Assembly (NCBI GenBank): GCA_025353165.1
Contig: JANXRE010000028.1
Span: 24,862-88,861 of the forward strand
DNA: 64,000 nucleotides
Reading direction: 5' to 3'
DNA from: Acidobacteriota bacterium
GTDB lineage: Bacteria; Acidobacteriota; Terriglobia; Bryobacterales; Bryobacteraceae
A program made the translations under genes and the position numbers. This document shows, one piece after another, positions 27,689 through 35,931 of the stretch (positions are counted from its first letter, which is position 1; each line of letters begins with the position of its first letter). Under the pieces are notes generated by a model, which ran no database searches, was not told the DNA's origin, and saw only the letters and a list, made by a program, of their open reading frames with translations.

Positions 27689-28839
27689 TTTCCGGCGCGC
27701 TCGCCAAGCGTCGCCAGGAGTGGCGACGCGGCACGCACGAGTGCGTGCGCCACGCCGGTGAAGTTCGGAGTTTCGTGGCCGCGCGCTGAGACCCGCTCAA
27801 TTCGCGTTATTTTTCCGTCTTCGACGATCAGCGCGTCGTCGAAATTGTTCACCGTCGGGCAGACGTGGCGCGGCAGCAGGTAGAGCCGCTCGCCAATTTC
27901 CGGCACAGCGCCGGCACAGTCGATGGGAAGATGCTCCTCGCTGGGCTTGTCTGGCGTCAGGTCCGGGCGATCCAATACGGCGCACGTGGGAACGCCGGCA
28001 TCCGCGGACACGGCCTTGTGGCCGGCATCGCAAGTGAGCCGGTTCGGTTTCGGATGGCTCACCACAGTCGCGATCACCAGGGCCGCCGGGCGGTATCCGA
28101 AGCCGGGCAGATCGGACAGGCTGCTCAAATCGTTGTACACCACGGTGCCCGGCGAAACCTTGTGATTCAGGCCGGCGAATCCCGGATAGTCGATCGCATA
28201 CGGGAAGGCCGGCGTTCCCGACGTGATCAACTCGGGGACAGTTCTCAGCGCGCAGACCAGACGCATGAGCCGGTCGTAACCGGAGTGCGCGCGATCGCGC
28301 CGTTCGGCTAGATCGGGTTGATGCAGGTGGCCGTCATAGTAGTGCAGGCCGCGGAACTGCGAACCGATGCGGCGCGCGAGGTTCACGACTTCGTCGATGT
28401 GTTCCTGCTCGATGCCGGTCCGATTCATTCCGGTGTTGAGATCGATGAAGAGGCCGAGCGAGGTGTCCTTCCACTGCGCGGCCTGCGCGGAGTTTTCCAC
28501 CAGCGTCGAGATCGAGACGCCGGGATGCGCCGCCGCGATCTGGACGGCGCGGCGGGCGTTCGCGCCCACTACCGGGTAGGCCAGCAGCACATCCGCGAAG
28601 CCGGCCGAGCAGGCGGTGGCGAGCTCAAGCGTCGTGGACGCTTTGCACGCCGTCACACCGGCAGCGACCAGCCGCTTCATCACGAACTCCAGCTTGGCGG
28701 TCTTGACGTGCGGACGCCAGCGATTCGGATCGCCGTGGAGAAGCCGGATCGTGTTCGCCACATTCGCGTCGACACACGCGGGATAAATAACCAGCGCGGG
28801 CGTCAGCAATCCACCGTCGTCGAAGATCTCGTAGGACAT
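27685..28839 (-). CDS. DSD1-type PLP enzyme (D-serine dehydratase/D-threonine aldolase family), REP-derived C-terminus
   Basis: This fold-type III (alanine racemase-like) PLP enzyme acts on D-amino acids with a bound metal. The 384-residue protein carries the PLP lysine in RPHVKTAK near residue 48 and the family C-terminal metal motif PRHVCPTVN. The catalytic domain appears to end around RIERVSARG. The last 24 residues (FTGVAHALVRAASPLLATLG...) are read from the REP-like repeat copy B, so the native stop seems to have been lost. The upstream trans-sulfuration gene ends 4 bp before its start. Substrate (D-Thr or D-Ser) cannot be told. Confidence 0.85.
   Translation of the reverse strand: MSYEIFDDGGLLTPALVIYPACVDANVANTIRLLHGDPNRWRPHVKTAKLEFVMKRLVAAGVTACKASTTLELATACSAGFADVLLAYPVVGANARRAVQIAAAHPGVSISTLVENSAQAAQWKDTSLGLFIDLNTGMNRTGIEQEHIDEVVNLARRIGSQFRGLHYYDGHLHQPDLAERRDRAHSGYDRLMRLVCALRTVPELITSGTPAFPYAIDYPGFAGLNHKVSPGTVVYNDLSSLSDLPGFGYRPAALVIATVVSHPKPNRLTCDAGHKAVSADAGVPTCAVLDRPDLTPDKPSEEHLPIDCAGAVPEIGERLYLLPRHVCPTVNNFDDALIVEDGKITRIERVSARGHETPNFTGVAHALVRAASPLLATLGERAGN
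27708..27760. repeat. REP-like double hairpin, copy B
   Basis: First palindrome: arms GCGTCGCCA (27708-27716) and TGGCGACGC (27721-27729) with loop GGAG. Second: arms GCACGCAC and GTGCGTGC around a 2-base centre (27731-27748). The copy lies just after the P1 peptidase stop and is read through, in antisense, by the DSD1-type gene. It is nearly identical to copy A and more distant from copy C. Confidence 0.9.
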
Positions 28840-28843
28840 GGCT

Positions 28844-29965
28844 CTATTGTGCCAGCGCCTGTTCGAGATCGGCGATCAGATCGTCGGGATGCTCCAGGCC
28901 AATCGATAACCGTAGCAGGTTGGGCGGCGTGCGGGTTTGCGGGCCTTCGACCGAAGCGCGATGCTCGACCAGACTGTGGCCGCCTCCCAGGCTGGTGGCG
29001 CGAGTGAACAGTTGAACCTTCGCCGCGACCGCAATGGCCGCCTCCGCGCTGCCGCTCACCTGGAATGACAGCATGCCTCCGAACGCGGACATCTGCTCCT
29101 TCGCAACCGCGTGGCCCGGATGAGTCGCCAGCCCGGGGTAGTGCACCCTCTCGACAGCCGGATGCGCCGCGAGGAACCCGGCGATGAGTTGCGCATGGGC
29201 GGACTGCGCGCGTACGCGGTAGGGGAGCGTGTCGATGCCTCGCAACGTGAGCCAGCAATCGAAGGGCGAGGGCACCGCTCCTCCGTGTTGTTGCGCCTTT
29301 CGCGCGCGTTCGAAGAGATAACTGTCGTGCTTCGCGATCAGCGCTCCACCGACGACATCGGAATGACCGCCGAAGTATTTCGTGGTCGAGTGCATGACCA
29401 TGTCGATCCCATGCTCCAACGGGCGCAGCAGGACCGGCGTCGCGAAGGTGCTGTCGCACACGCTGATCGCATTCATTTCGCGGGCGAGCCGCGCGATGGC
29501 CGCGACATCGGTGATCTTCAACAGCGGGTTGGATGGCGTCTCGATCCAGACCAGGCGCGTCGCGGGACGGGCCGCCGCGCGAACGGCGTCCAAGTCCGTC
29601 ATGTCGACGTAGGTTACCTCGAGCGGCCACTTCGCGAACACGCCGCCGAGCACTTTGCGAAAACCGTAGTAGACATCGTCCGGCGCGAGGATGTGATCGC
29701 CGGGCTCGAGCCCCTGGATCAACGCCGTCAGCACCGCCAGGCCCGACGCGAAGGCGAGCGCTTCCTTGCCGCCTTCGAGCGCGGCCGCGCACTTTTCAAG
29801 CGCGGCGCGATTCGGATTGCGCTCGCGCGAATAGGCGTAGCCGCGCGCGTATTCGCCGTCCGGGTCGCGTTCGAAAGTGCTCGACAGGTAGATGGGCATC
29901 GCCACGGCGCCGGTCGCCGGGTCGATGCCGCGGCCCGCGTGGATGGCGGTGGTCTCGATTTTCAT
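28844..29965 (-). CDS. Cystathionine gamma-synthase/lyase family PLP enzyme
   Basis: Trans-sulfuration enzymes interconvert homoserine esters, cysteine and cystathionine. The 373-residue protein has STFERDPDG, YSRERNPNR (phosphate and Tyr contacts), FASGLAV and the PLP lysine in HSTTKYFGGHSD. SLGGGHSLVEHRA near the C-terminus is typical. I choose ATG 29965, with GGGAAG upstream, over a GTG at 29974 that overlaps the previous stop. The sequence alone does not separate the gamma-synthase from the lyase. It is the second gene of a VCBS-PLP-PLP run. Confidence 0.9.
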   Translation of the reverse strand: MKIETTAIHAGRGIDPATGAVAMPIYLSSTFERDPDGEYARGYAYSRERNPNRAALEKCAAALEGGKEALAFASGLAVLTALIQGLEPGDHILAPDDVYYGFRKVLGGVFAKWPLEVTYVDMTDLDAVRAAARPATRLVWIETPSNPLLKITDVAAIARLAREMNAISVCDSTFATPVLLRPLEHGIDMVMHSTTKYFGGHSDVVGGALIAKHDSYLFERARKAQQHGGAVPSPFDCWLTLRGIDTLPYRVRAQSAHAQLIAGFLAAHPAVERVHYPGLATHPGHAVAKEQMSAFGGMLSFQVSGSAEAAIAVAAKVQLFTRATSLGGGHSLVEHRASVEGPQTRTPPNLLRLSIGLEHPDDLIADLEQALAQ

Positions 29966-29970
29966 ATACG

Positions 29971-31038
29971 TCACTTCCCGAGGTTCTCATACCACTTGAT
30001 GTTGTGCGTGGAGGCCCCGATGCAGATCACGTCGGGCCGGCCGTCGCCGTTGAGATCGCGGATGGCGCAGTTGGCGGCGGCCATTCCCGGATCGAGAATC
30101 GTGCGGTTCCACTCCACCCCATCTACGGATGAGTACAGGTAGACCTGGTGATTCTTGCCGCGGCAGCCCGCGACGATTTCATCGTTGCCGTCGCCGTCCA
30201 GATCGGCTGTGGCCAGCGCGTGGCCGTCGTCGAGCGAGGTATCGACAACCTTGCGTTCCCACCCGTTTTTGGATTCGCGATACACCGCGACCTGGTTGCC
30301 GTGCCACGGCTCGATCGCGGCGATGAAGCGGTGGCCGCCTGCGCGGCCGGGCGCGACGTCGCTGCTGCCGCAGCGCGGACACGGCGCCGGATCGCCGCGG
30401 CCGATTTCGCGCGAGTCCCACTTTCCCGGGGGCGCGAAGATGCGAACGCCGAGGAAGCTGGCGGTGATCAATTCGCCCTCGCCGGCGTGGATGCCGTGGA
30501 GCACGCCGCGCAGTTCGCCGGTCAGCAGTTCGCGCTTCCAGGCGGGCGGGCGGTACAGATAGATCGGGACGGCTGCGTCGTAATCGGGCGGCTTCGCCGT
30601 TGCGCCGGCGAGCGGCGCCAGGATGAACGCGCCATCGCTGAAGCGCACCCGGTGCGCGCTGGGGACGCGGTCGATTTCGCGCAGCGTCCAGGGGTTTCGA
30701 ACGTCGCCATCCGGATGCAGCACGGCCACGATTCCGATGCTCTTGGAGGGATCCATATCGAATTGGTAGAGCAGCACGATATTTCCGCCGGCGGCAGCGA
30801 GGTTGATCGGATGCGGCACGCCGGTCGCGATGACGTGGCGCTCCCATCCGGGATTTTCATACCAGGCGATTTCCGAAGAGCCGGAATCGACGGCGATGAG
30901 GTCGGGTTTGCCGTCGCCGTTGATGTCGGCGACCACGATCTGATAACCGCTCTTCAATCCGTCCGTGACGGTGTGTTCGCGGAATCGGATTGGTGGTGGC
31001 AGGGCAGAGAGCGTAAGCGCCAGAGCGGCGAGAAGCAT
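29971..31038 (-). CDS. Secreted VCBS/FG-GAP repeat protein
   Basis: The 355-residue protein has a short signal peptide (MLLAALALTLSALPPP). Calcium-binding FG-GAP/VCBS-like blades follow: VVADINGDGKPDLIAVD, TADLDGDGNDEIVAG and IRDLNGDGRPDVICIG. This suggests a seven-bladed propeller outside the cytoplasm, perhaps for binding sugars or a partner. An internal pair CPRCG near residue 243 is unusual for the family. The longer open frame to 31158 adds an implausible basic N-terminus, so ATG 31038 is used. It overlaps nothing upstream; 204 bp to the NmrA gene hold no visible gene. Confidence 0.8.
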   Translation of the reverse strand: MLLAALALTLSALPPPIRFREHTVTDGLKSGYQIVVADINGDGKPDLIAVDSGSSEIAWYENPGWERHVIATGVPHPINLAAAGGNIVLLYQFDMDPSKSIGIVAVLHPDGDVRNPWTLREIDRVPSAHRVRFSDGAFILAPLAGATAKPPDYDAAVPIYLYRPPAWKRELLTGELRGVLHGIHAGEGELITASFLGVRIFAPPGKWDSREIGRGDPAPCPRCGSSDVAPGRAGGHRFIAAIEPWHGNQVAVYRESKNGWERKVVDTSLDDGHALATADLDGDGNDEIVAGCRGKNHQVYLYSSVDGVEWNRTILDPGMAAANCAIRDLNGDGRPDVICIGASTHNIKWYENLGK

Positions 31039-31242
31039 TATTCCATTATCGGCGGGGAATGTTATTGACCGGTGCCCGTCAGGTTTGCGGACTGGAGTCG
31101 CCGTTCGCGGCGATCGTATACAAATGGTTCGGAAAAGCCGGGCCCTCCAGCGACGCATGTTCTCTTTACTGAGCCTGCCGTTCGACGGCTTCGCTTGGCT
31201 AAAACACTATGTCCTCCGCTTGCTGCTGGGCCGATTTCGCGA

Positions 31243-32106
31243 TCACGCCCGAAACTCCGCGGCGTGATCAGCGGCCCAATCGCGGAATGTTCGCGCCGGC
31301 CCTCCGGTGATCTCCGCGACCGTGGATGTCACGAGCGCAGGTTGTCCGATTGCCGCAGCCCAGGCGTCGAGCAGCATATTCACGACGGACGCGGGCATGA
31401 GGGAGAGCAACTCCATTCTCGCGGCTTCCGGCGAGATCTCTTCCGGGCGCAACGAGCGGCCGATTACACCACCGATTGTCGATATCTGCTCGAACTGGGT
31501 CAGGGATTGAGGCCCGGTCAGAACATATTCCGCTCCGGCGTGTCCGTCGTCACATAAGGCGCGGACCGCGACCGCGGCGATGTCACGCTCGTGGATCGGA
31601 GCGGTAGGAGCGGCGAGATGAGGCCAGCGCACCACGTCGCCGCCGGCGCGGATCAGCGGTGCCCACCAGAACCGGGCATTCGCTGCGAACATGCCTGGCC
31701 GCAAGAAAGTCCACTGGCGTCCCGAGGCTTCGATCAGACGCTCGATTTCCGCGTGCAGCGCCGCTACCGGATTGGGCTGGGCGCCTTGGAAGAAGGGGTG
31801 CGCCGTTTTGTACGGAGAAGAGAGGAATACGATACGCCGCGCGTGCTTCGCGATCAGCTCCAGAGCGGGAGCGACGGCGGCTGGTGGGGCACACCACACC
31901 AGGAACACCGCATCGATGCCATCCAGGCATTCCTCCAGGCCGCCGGCGAGAGTGAGGTCTCCGCGTACCACCTCAACGTGTGGCGGCAAACCAGCCGAGC
32001 CCGGGTTGCGGACGAGAGCGCGAACTCGCGCGCCCGTGGCCGGCAATTGAGCGAGAACCTCGCGACCGATGTTGCCGGTGGCTCCGATGACGAGGATACG
32101 ATTCAT
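31243..32106 (-). CDS. NmrA-like NAD(P)-binding protein
   Basis: The 287-residue protein has the Rossmann glycine pattern VIGATGNIG at the N-terminus. The NmrA/atypical short-chain fold shows FLSSPYKTAHPFF, TFLRPGMFAAN and HERDIAAVAV. It probably acts as an NADPH sensor or reductase of unknown substrate. The ATG overlaps the stop of the upstream TIM-barrel gene (TAATG), so it is translated from the same mRNA, although no catalytic link is known. A longer frame to 32163 lies inside the upstream gene and is rejected. Confidence 0.85.
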   Translation of the reverse strand: MNRILVIGATGNIGREVLAQLPATGARVRALVRNPGSAGLPPHVEVVRGDLTLAGGLEECLDGIDAVFLVWCAPPAAVAPALELIAKHARRIVFLSSPYKTAHPFFQGAQPNPVAALHAEIERLIEASGRQWTFLRPGMFAANARFWWAPLIRAGGDVVRWPHLAAPTAPIHERDIAAVAVRALCDDGHAGAEYVLTGPQSLTQFEQISTIGGVIGRSLRPEEISPEAARMELLSLMPASVVNMLLDAWAAAIGQPALVTSTVAEITGGPARTFRDWAADHAAEFRA

Positions 32107-33134
32107 TACAGCGCCGCCAGCACCTCCTTGTACAGGTACTTCGCGCCCTCGATGCCGTCCCACGGGCCGTCTTCGTATTCCAGCGCGAACGTGCCCTCAA
32201 AGCCGGCATCGGTCATGATTTTGACCGAGCGGCGCACGTCGTTGTCCTTCCACCGGTTCCAATACTTGGCGTGCACGTTGGTGTGGGCGTAAGGCGCAAG
32301 CGCCTTCAGCCCGTGGTACATCAGGTACTCCTGCTCCCAGTTGCAAAAGTCCGGCGAGGCCTCGCAGAAGGGGTGGTTCACCTCTTCGATAATGATCCGG
32401 ATGTGGATGGGATTGGCGGTGAGGCCCCAGTGGTTTTCCAGCGTGACCCTGACTCCCACCTGGCCGCCGTAGTCCGCCATCTCCTTGAAGGATTCGATGC
32501 AATTGGCCAGGTACATCGCAAGTTCGTCCGCCTTGGGGTAGCCGGTGGTGGCGATCGCGCCGGGAACGATGCGCGGGCCTCCGCTGTTCACCCGCATCGA
32601 TTTAGCGCCCAGCATGGCCGCGCCGTCCAGCCACTTTTTGGCCACCGCAACGCCGGTCTTCCGCTTTTCCGCGTCGAGGTCGCAAATATCTCGCGGGGCG
32701 TTGTTGGAGATGTGCTGGCAGGACGTGCCGGTGGCTTTCATGGAGTTGGCCATCTTCTCCAGCCAGCGTTTTCCAGACGCGCTCGAAGGGTCGAACTCCT
32801 GGGTAACGCGCGTGGCTGCGCCCACCGTCAGCGGAACCGGGACGTACATGGAGTCGTCGGCCACGTCGCCGAACAGGCCGGAGAAGAGATCCATGCGGGT
32901 GACCCCAGGGAACGCATCCTTTGTGAACCGGGGGAAGTCCAGCATGGTTATCTCGCCGTACTTCCTCTTGAGGTCCTGCGCTTGCGGATTGCCGGTGAAG
33001 GCCATCCGGCTCTTAAAGAGGTGGCGAATCGGCCAGGTGTTGGAGGCGATTCGCGCCAGCTTCTCCTTTTCGTTGAGTGGCGTGAGCGCGAAGGCCGCCC
33101 CGGCGCCCGTAAGAAAACTCCGGCGATCGAACAT
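32106..33134 (-). CDS. Tat-exported sugar phosphate isomerase/epimerase-like TIM barrel
   Basis: The 342-residue protein begins with a Tat-like leader (RRSFLTGAGAAFALTP), so it is probably exported folded. The remainder fits the xylose-isomerase-like TIM barrel (AP endonuclease 2 family): MRVNSGGPR, VRVTLENHWGLTANP (metal-binding glutamate), NVHAKYWN and TFALEYEDGPWDG. It lies 14 bp after a Gfo/Idh/MocA gene that also has a Tat leader. Such pairs are common in Bryobacterales and Planctomycetes and suggest catabolism of an oxidised sugar, by inference. Confidence 0.85.
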   Translation of the reverse strand: MFDRRSFLTGAGAAFALTPLNEKEKLARIASNTWPIRHLFKSRMAFTGNPQAQDLKRKYGEITMLDFPRFTKDAFPGVTRMDLFSGLFGDVADDSMYVPVPLTVGAATRVTQEFDPSSASGKRWLEKMANSMKATGTSCQHISNNAPRDICDLDAEKRKTGVAVAKKWLDGAAMLGAKSMRVNSGGPRIVPGAIATTGYPKADELAMYLANCIESFKEMADYGGQVGVRVTLENHWGLTANPIHIRIIIEEVNHPFCEASPDFCNWEQEYLMYHGLKALAPYAHTNVHAKYWNRWKDNDVRRSVKIMTDAGFEGTFALEYEDGPWDGIEGAKYLYKEVLAAL

Positions 33135-33148
33135 AACTTACTCCCGGC

Positions 33149-34522
33149 TCAGTATTCGCGCGTGTTATGGATGCCCGGCTGCGGCACCGGGTAACGGCCG
33201 GCGGCGTCCGCACCGAGCGGCGCGGGGCCGTCCATGGTGAGCTTGTCCACGCCGGGCGCGAACTCGTGTTCGCAGTTCAGCATTTGGTCGAAAGTTACGA
33301 TCTGGCCGGTGTGGGCGGCCATGCGGCCCATGGACGCGACCAGGCTGGCTTCGGCGCCGCGCTTCACTTCGTTGTACGGCCGGTCGTCGCGAATGGCGGC
33401 GATCAGGTCTTCCCACTCCAGGTCGTACGGCGAACGCTCCGGTTGCGGGAACGCCCAGACCAGGCTGGCATCCTGCGGCACCGGCTGGTTGCCCTCCAGG
33501 CGCGGAATCTTCTGCCCCTTGTAAATGCGCGTTCGGCCCGGCGTGTGCGAGGAGGTGGAGATCACCGCCGACCCCTTGGAGCCGTGCGCGTAGCTGGCGA
33601 ATTCGTTGTGCGTTCCAGGCATGTTGCGCCCGTCGAAGAACAGGACCGTGCCGTCGGGATAGGTGTATTGCACGGCGTAGGTGTCGAAGTTCTGATCCAC
33701 CGAATTACCGCGGTAATGGCGGCCACCGATAGCCTGCGCTTCTACCGGCCAGGCGCCCTTCATCCAGGAGCACTCGTCGATCTGGTGGATGTAATAGTCG
33801 CTGAAAACGCCGCCGCTGGCCCACAAGAAAGCATGGAAGGAGCGGATCTGATAGAGCAGTTCGGAGATGCCTTCCGGCTTCACCGGCGCGGTCCCGCCGC
33901 TGCCGCCCATGCGGTAGGCGCGCATGGCAACGATGTCGCCGATCTGCCCGTCGCGGATGCGGTTGAGCAGTTCCTGACGCGCGCGGCAGTGGCGGACCAT
34001 CAGCCCCACCCCAACCTTGAGGTTCTTCCGCTCCGCATCCTCTCCCAGCTTGAACATCCGCTTGGTGGTTGGTCCGTCCACCGACACCGGCTTTTCCATG
34101 AAGGTGTGGAGGCCCTTCTCGACGGCGTAGCTGAATTGCGGCCAGCGGAAGGCCGGCGGAGTGCCGAGGATGACCACGTCGCCGGGCTTCAGGCAGTCCA
34201 TGGCCTTGCGGTAGCCGTCGAAGCCTATGAACTTCCGGTCTTCTGGCACGTCCACCTGGTTGGGGAACTGTCCCCGCAGCTTGCCGTTGCTGTCGCTGAG
34301 CCTCTGCGGGGAGACGTCGGCCATGGCGACCAGCTGGATGGGTCCGTTCTTCACGCCGAGGGCGTTTTCGGCTGCGCCGGTGCCGCGGCCGCCGCAGCCC
34401 ACCAGGGCCAAGCGGATGGTGTTGTCCTCGGCCGCATGGACGTGCGGCAGGGCGACTCCGGCCAGGGCGGATACGGTCAGGAACTGGCGGCGGGAGGTTG
34501 GGTTGTTCGGGTTTTGGATCAT
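33149..34522 (-). CDS. Tat-exported Gfo/Idh/MocA-family oxidoreductase
   Basis: The 457-residue protein has a twin-arginine leader (SRRQFLTVSALAGVALP). The NAD-binding Rossmann segment LALVGCGGRGTGA follows, and then EKPVS, the hallmark of the family. The C-terminal domain includes DECSWMKGAWP and FDGRNMPGTHNE. The family oxidises or rearranges sugars and polyols, or cleaves glycosides by a redox mechanism. It is the first gene of the MocA/TIM-barrel/NmrA run. The 236-bp gap upstream is shared with the divergent DUF3455 pseudogene, and no promoter pair is obvious. Confidence 0.88.
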   Translation of the reverse strand: MIQNPNNPTSRRQFLTVSALAGVALPHVHAAEDNTIRLALVGCGGRGTGAAENALGVKNGPIQLVAMADVSPQRLSDSNGKLRGQFPNQVDVPEDRKFIGFDGYRKAMDCLKPGDVVILGTPPAFRWPQFSYAVEKGLHTFMEKPVSVDGPTTKRMFKLGEDAERKNLKVGVGLMVRHCRARQELLNRIRDGQIGDIVAMRAYRMGGSGGTAPVKPEGISELLYQIRSFHAFLWASGGVFSDYYIHQIDECSWMKGAWPVEAQAIGGRHYRGNSVDQNFDTYAVQYTYPDGTVLFFDGRNMPGTHNEFASYAHGSKGSAVISTSSHTPGRTRIYKGQKIPRLEGNQPVPQDASLVWAFPQPERSPYDLEWEDLIAAIRDDRPYNEVKRGAEASLVASMGRMAAHTGQIVTFDQMLNCEHEFAPGVDKLTMDGPAPLGADAAGRYPVPQPGIHNTREY

Positions 34523-34758
34523 CGGTGGGGCACCTCACTGCATGTTACTCCATCGCGGACGGTGTCGCATTGCGCGCGCTATTCCTACGCGTTTACGTGG
34601 TGACTGCCAGGCGGACAGCATGTAACTATGTGCCATATGACGGGGCACCGGCAGGTTCGGATGCCGACTTAGCCGGACCTGTCCGGTGGATGGCTGGCTG
34701 CCAGGATGACTCTTGGCAGAAAACCGTATCGTCACAGATACGCAGTGAGAGAGGGAAT

Positions 34759-35461
34759 ATGAGAAGCCACTTACACGTTGTCACACGGCTCGTTGGAGCC
34801 ATCTTAGCCACTTGTTGGATCGGGCTGCTTTCGCCAGCCCTGACGGCCGCAGAGCAAATTCTGACACCGCCGCCGGTGCCTGCCGCGATACAAGTTCCTG
34901 CCGGGGACGTGCCCTACATCCTGGGACATGCCACGGGCACGCAAGGGTACATTTGCCTGCCCACCAGCACCGGCTCCTACGCCTGGTCCAAGACGGGATC
35001 GACGGTGGGTCCGAGTAACAACTCTCGTCCGGACGCGATTCTGATCAACGACGTATTGAGGGAAACCATCACGCACTTCCTCAGCCCGAACCCGCAGGAG
35101 GTCTCGCCCAATCCATTCGAGAACGGGCAGCCTCGCCCAACCTGGCAGAGCGTGTTTGACAACAGCATGGCATGGGGAAACAAGATCGGGAGCATCAATG
35201 CGGGTAGCGATCCGAGTTGCCCCAACACCGGCGCGATCTCGTGATGTATTGCTCCAGGTGGTGGGGACGCAAGTGGGCAACCAAGGTGGAACGCACATGG
35301 CGATAGCCACCTACATCCAACGGCTGAACACCAACGGAGGCAGCGCGGCCCCGTCTCCGCAGAGCGGCTGCATCGAGTGCTGCGCTGTGGCCACCGACGT
35401 CGGCAATCAATTGCTGGTACCTTACACGGCCGACTACTGGTTCTACCGGCTTGCCCGGTAG
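34759..35461 (+). pseudogene. DUF3455 secreted protein, broken by a +1 frameshift near 35240
   Basis: The first part (34759-35244) has a signal peptide, AAIQVPAGDVPYILGHATG and GYICLPTSTGSYAW, all typical of DUF3455. A stop follows TGAIS. The rest of the domain continues in another frame from about 35243: LLQVVGTQVGNQGG, TYIQRLNTNGG and the family-ending VPYTADYWFYRL to 35461. A single extra T around the TCGTGATG sequence would restore the gene. The ribosome site GAGAGAGGG before ATG 34759 is good. It is either a recent pseudogene or a sequencing error. The function of DUF3455 is unknown. Confidence 0.8.
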
Positions 35462-35524
35462 TAATACATGGCCCGGCGTCAACGCCCAACGGCGATTACC
35501 GCTCACCGTTGGGCGCCGATCCGC

Positions 35525-35712
35525 TCACTCAACACTCCCATTGGCGCGGCCTTCCGCGCCAATGGCTCCCTCGCCTATATTCCCAGTAACAACTGCCAGG
35601 CATTCCCTTGTATGGTTCCCGGGACGGTGTCAGTCGTCGAGACGGCGAACGGTCAGGTGGCGGCTACCGTTCCGGTGGGATTCAATCCTCAGGGCGTGAG
35701 CATCACTCCCAG
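35525..35712 (+). pseudogene. Fragment of a YVTN-type beta-propeller protein
   Basis: About 60 codons read as one propeller blade: IGAAFRANGSLAYIPSNNC, then VSVVETANGQVAATVPVGFNPQGVSI. This fits the YVTN/NHL pattern of secreted acidobacterial surface proteins. No start, signal peptide or second blade is present, and the frame decays downstream. It is a gene relic in the 470-bp gap (35462-35931) between the DUF3455 pseudogene and mutS2, next to REP copy C. Nothing else was seen in the gap. Confidence 0.6.
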
Positions 35713-35875
35713 GAGGCATCGTCGCGGTTTTGCCCGGCGCCGTCCGGTCAGACACCGGCCCCCGCGGATCTTCCGGCGGCAGAAGATGATTAGCATTTGA
35801 CACAAATCACCTGCAACTGGCGGCGGGTGACTGGGTCACTGCCGGGGATTAGGCCTATGCCGTCGAAGTGCCTTG

Positions 35876-35925
35876 GCGTCGCCAGGAGTGGCGACGCGGC
35901 GCGCATGAGTGCGCATGCAACGGCG
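35876..35925. repeat. REP-like double hairpin, copy C
   Basis: The first palindrome (GCGTCGCCA, GGAG, TGGCGACGC) is identical to copy B. The second differs at several positions. One stem pair has changed from A-T to G-C on both sides (GCAC... to GCGC..., with the matching base in the other arm), a compensatory change that keeps the hairpin. The repeat lies 7 bp beyond the mutS2 stop. Confidence 0.8.
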
Positions 35926-35931
35926 GCCCGG

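Noticed and set aside
31039..31158. Longer start for the VCBS protein
   Set aside because: It adds a basic stretch before a good signal peptide; ATG 31038 is the natural start.
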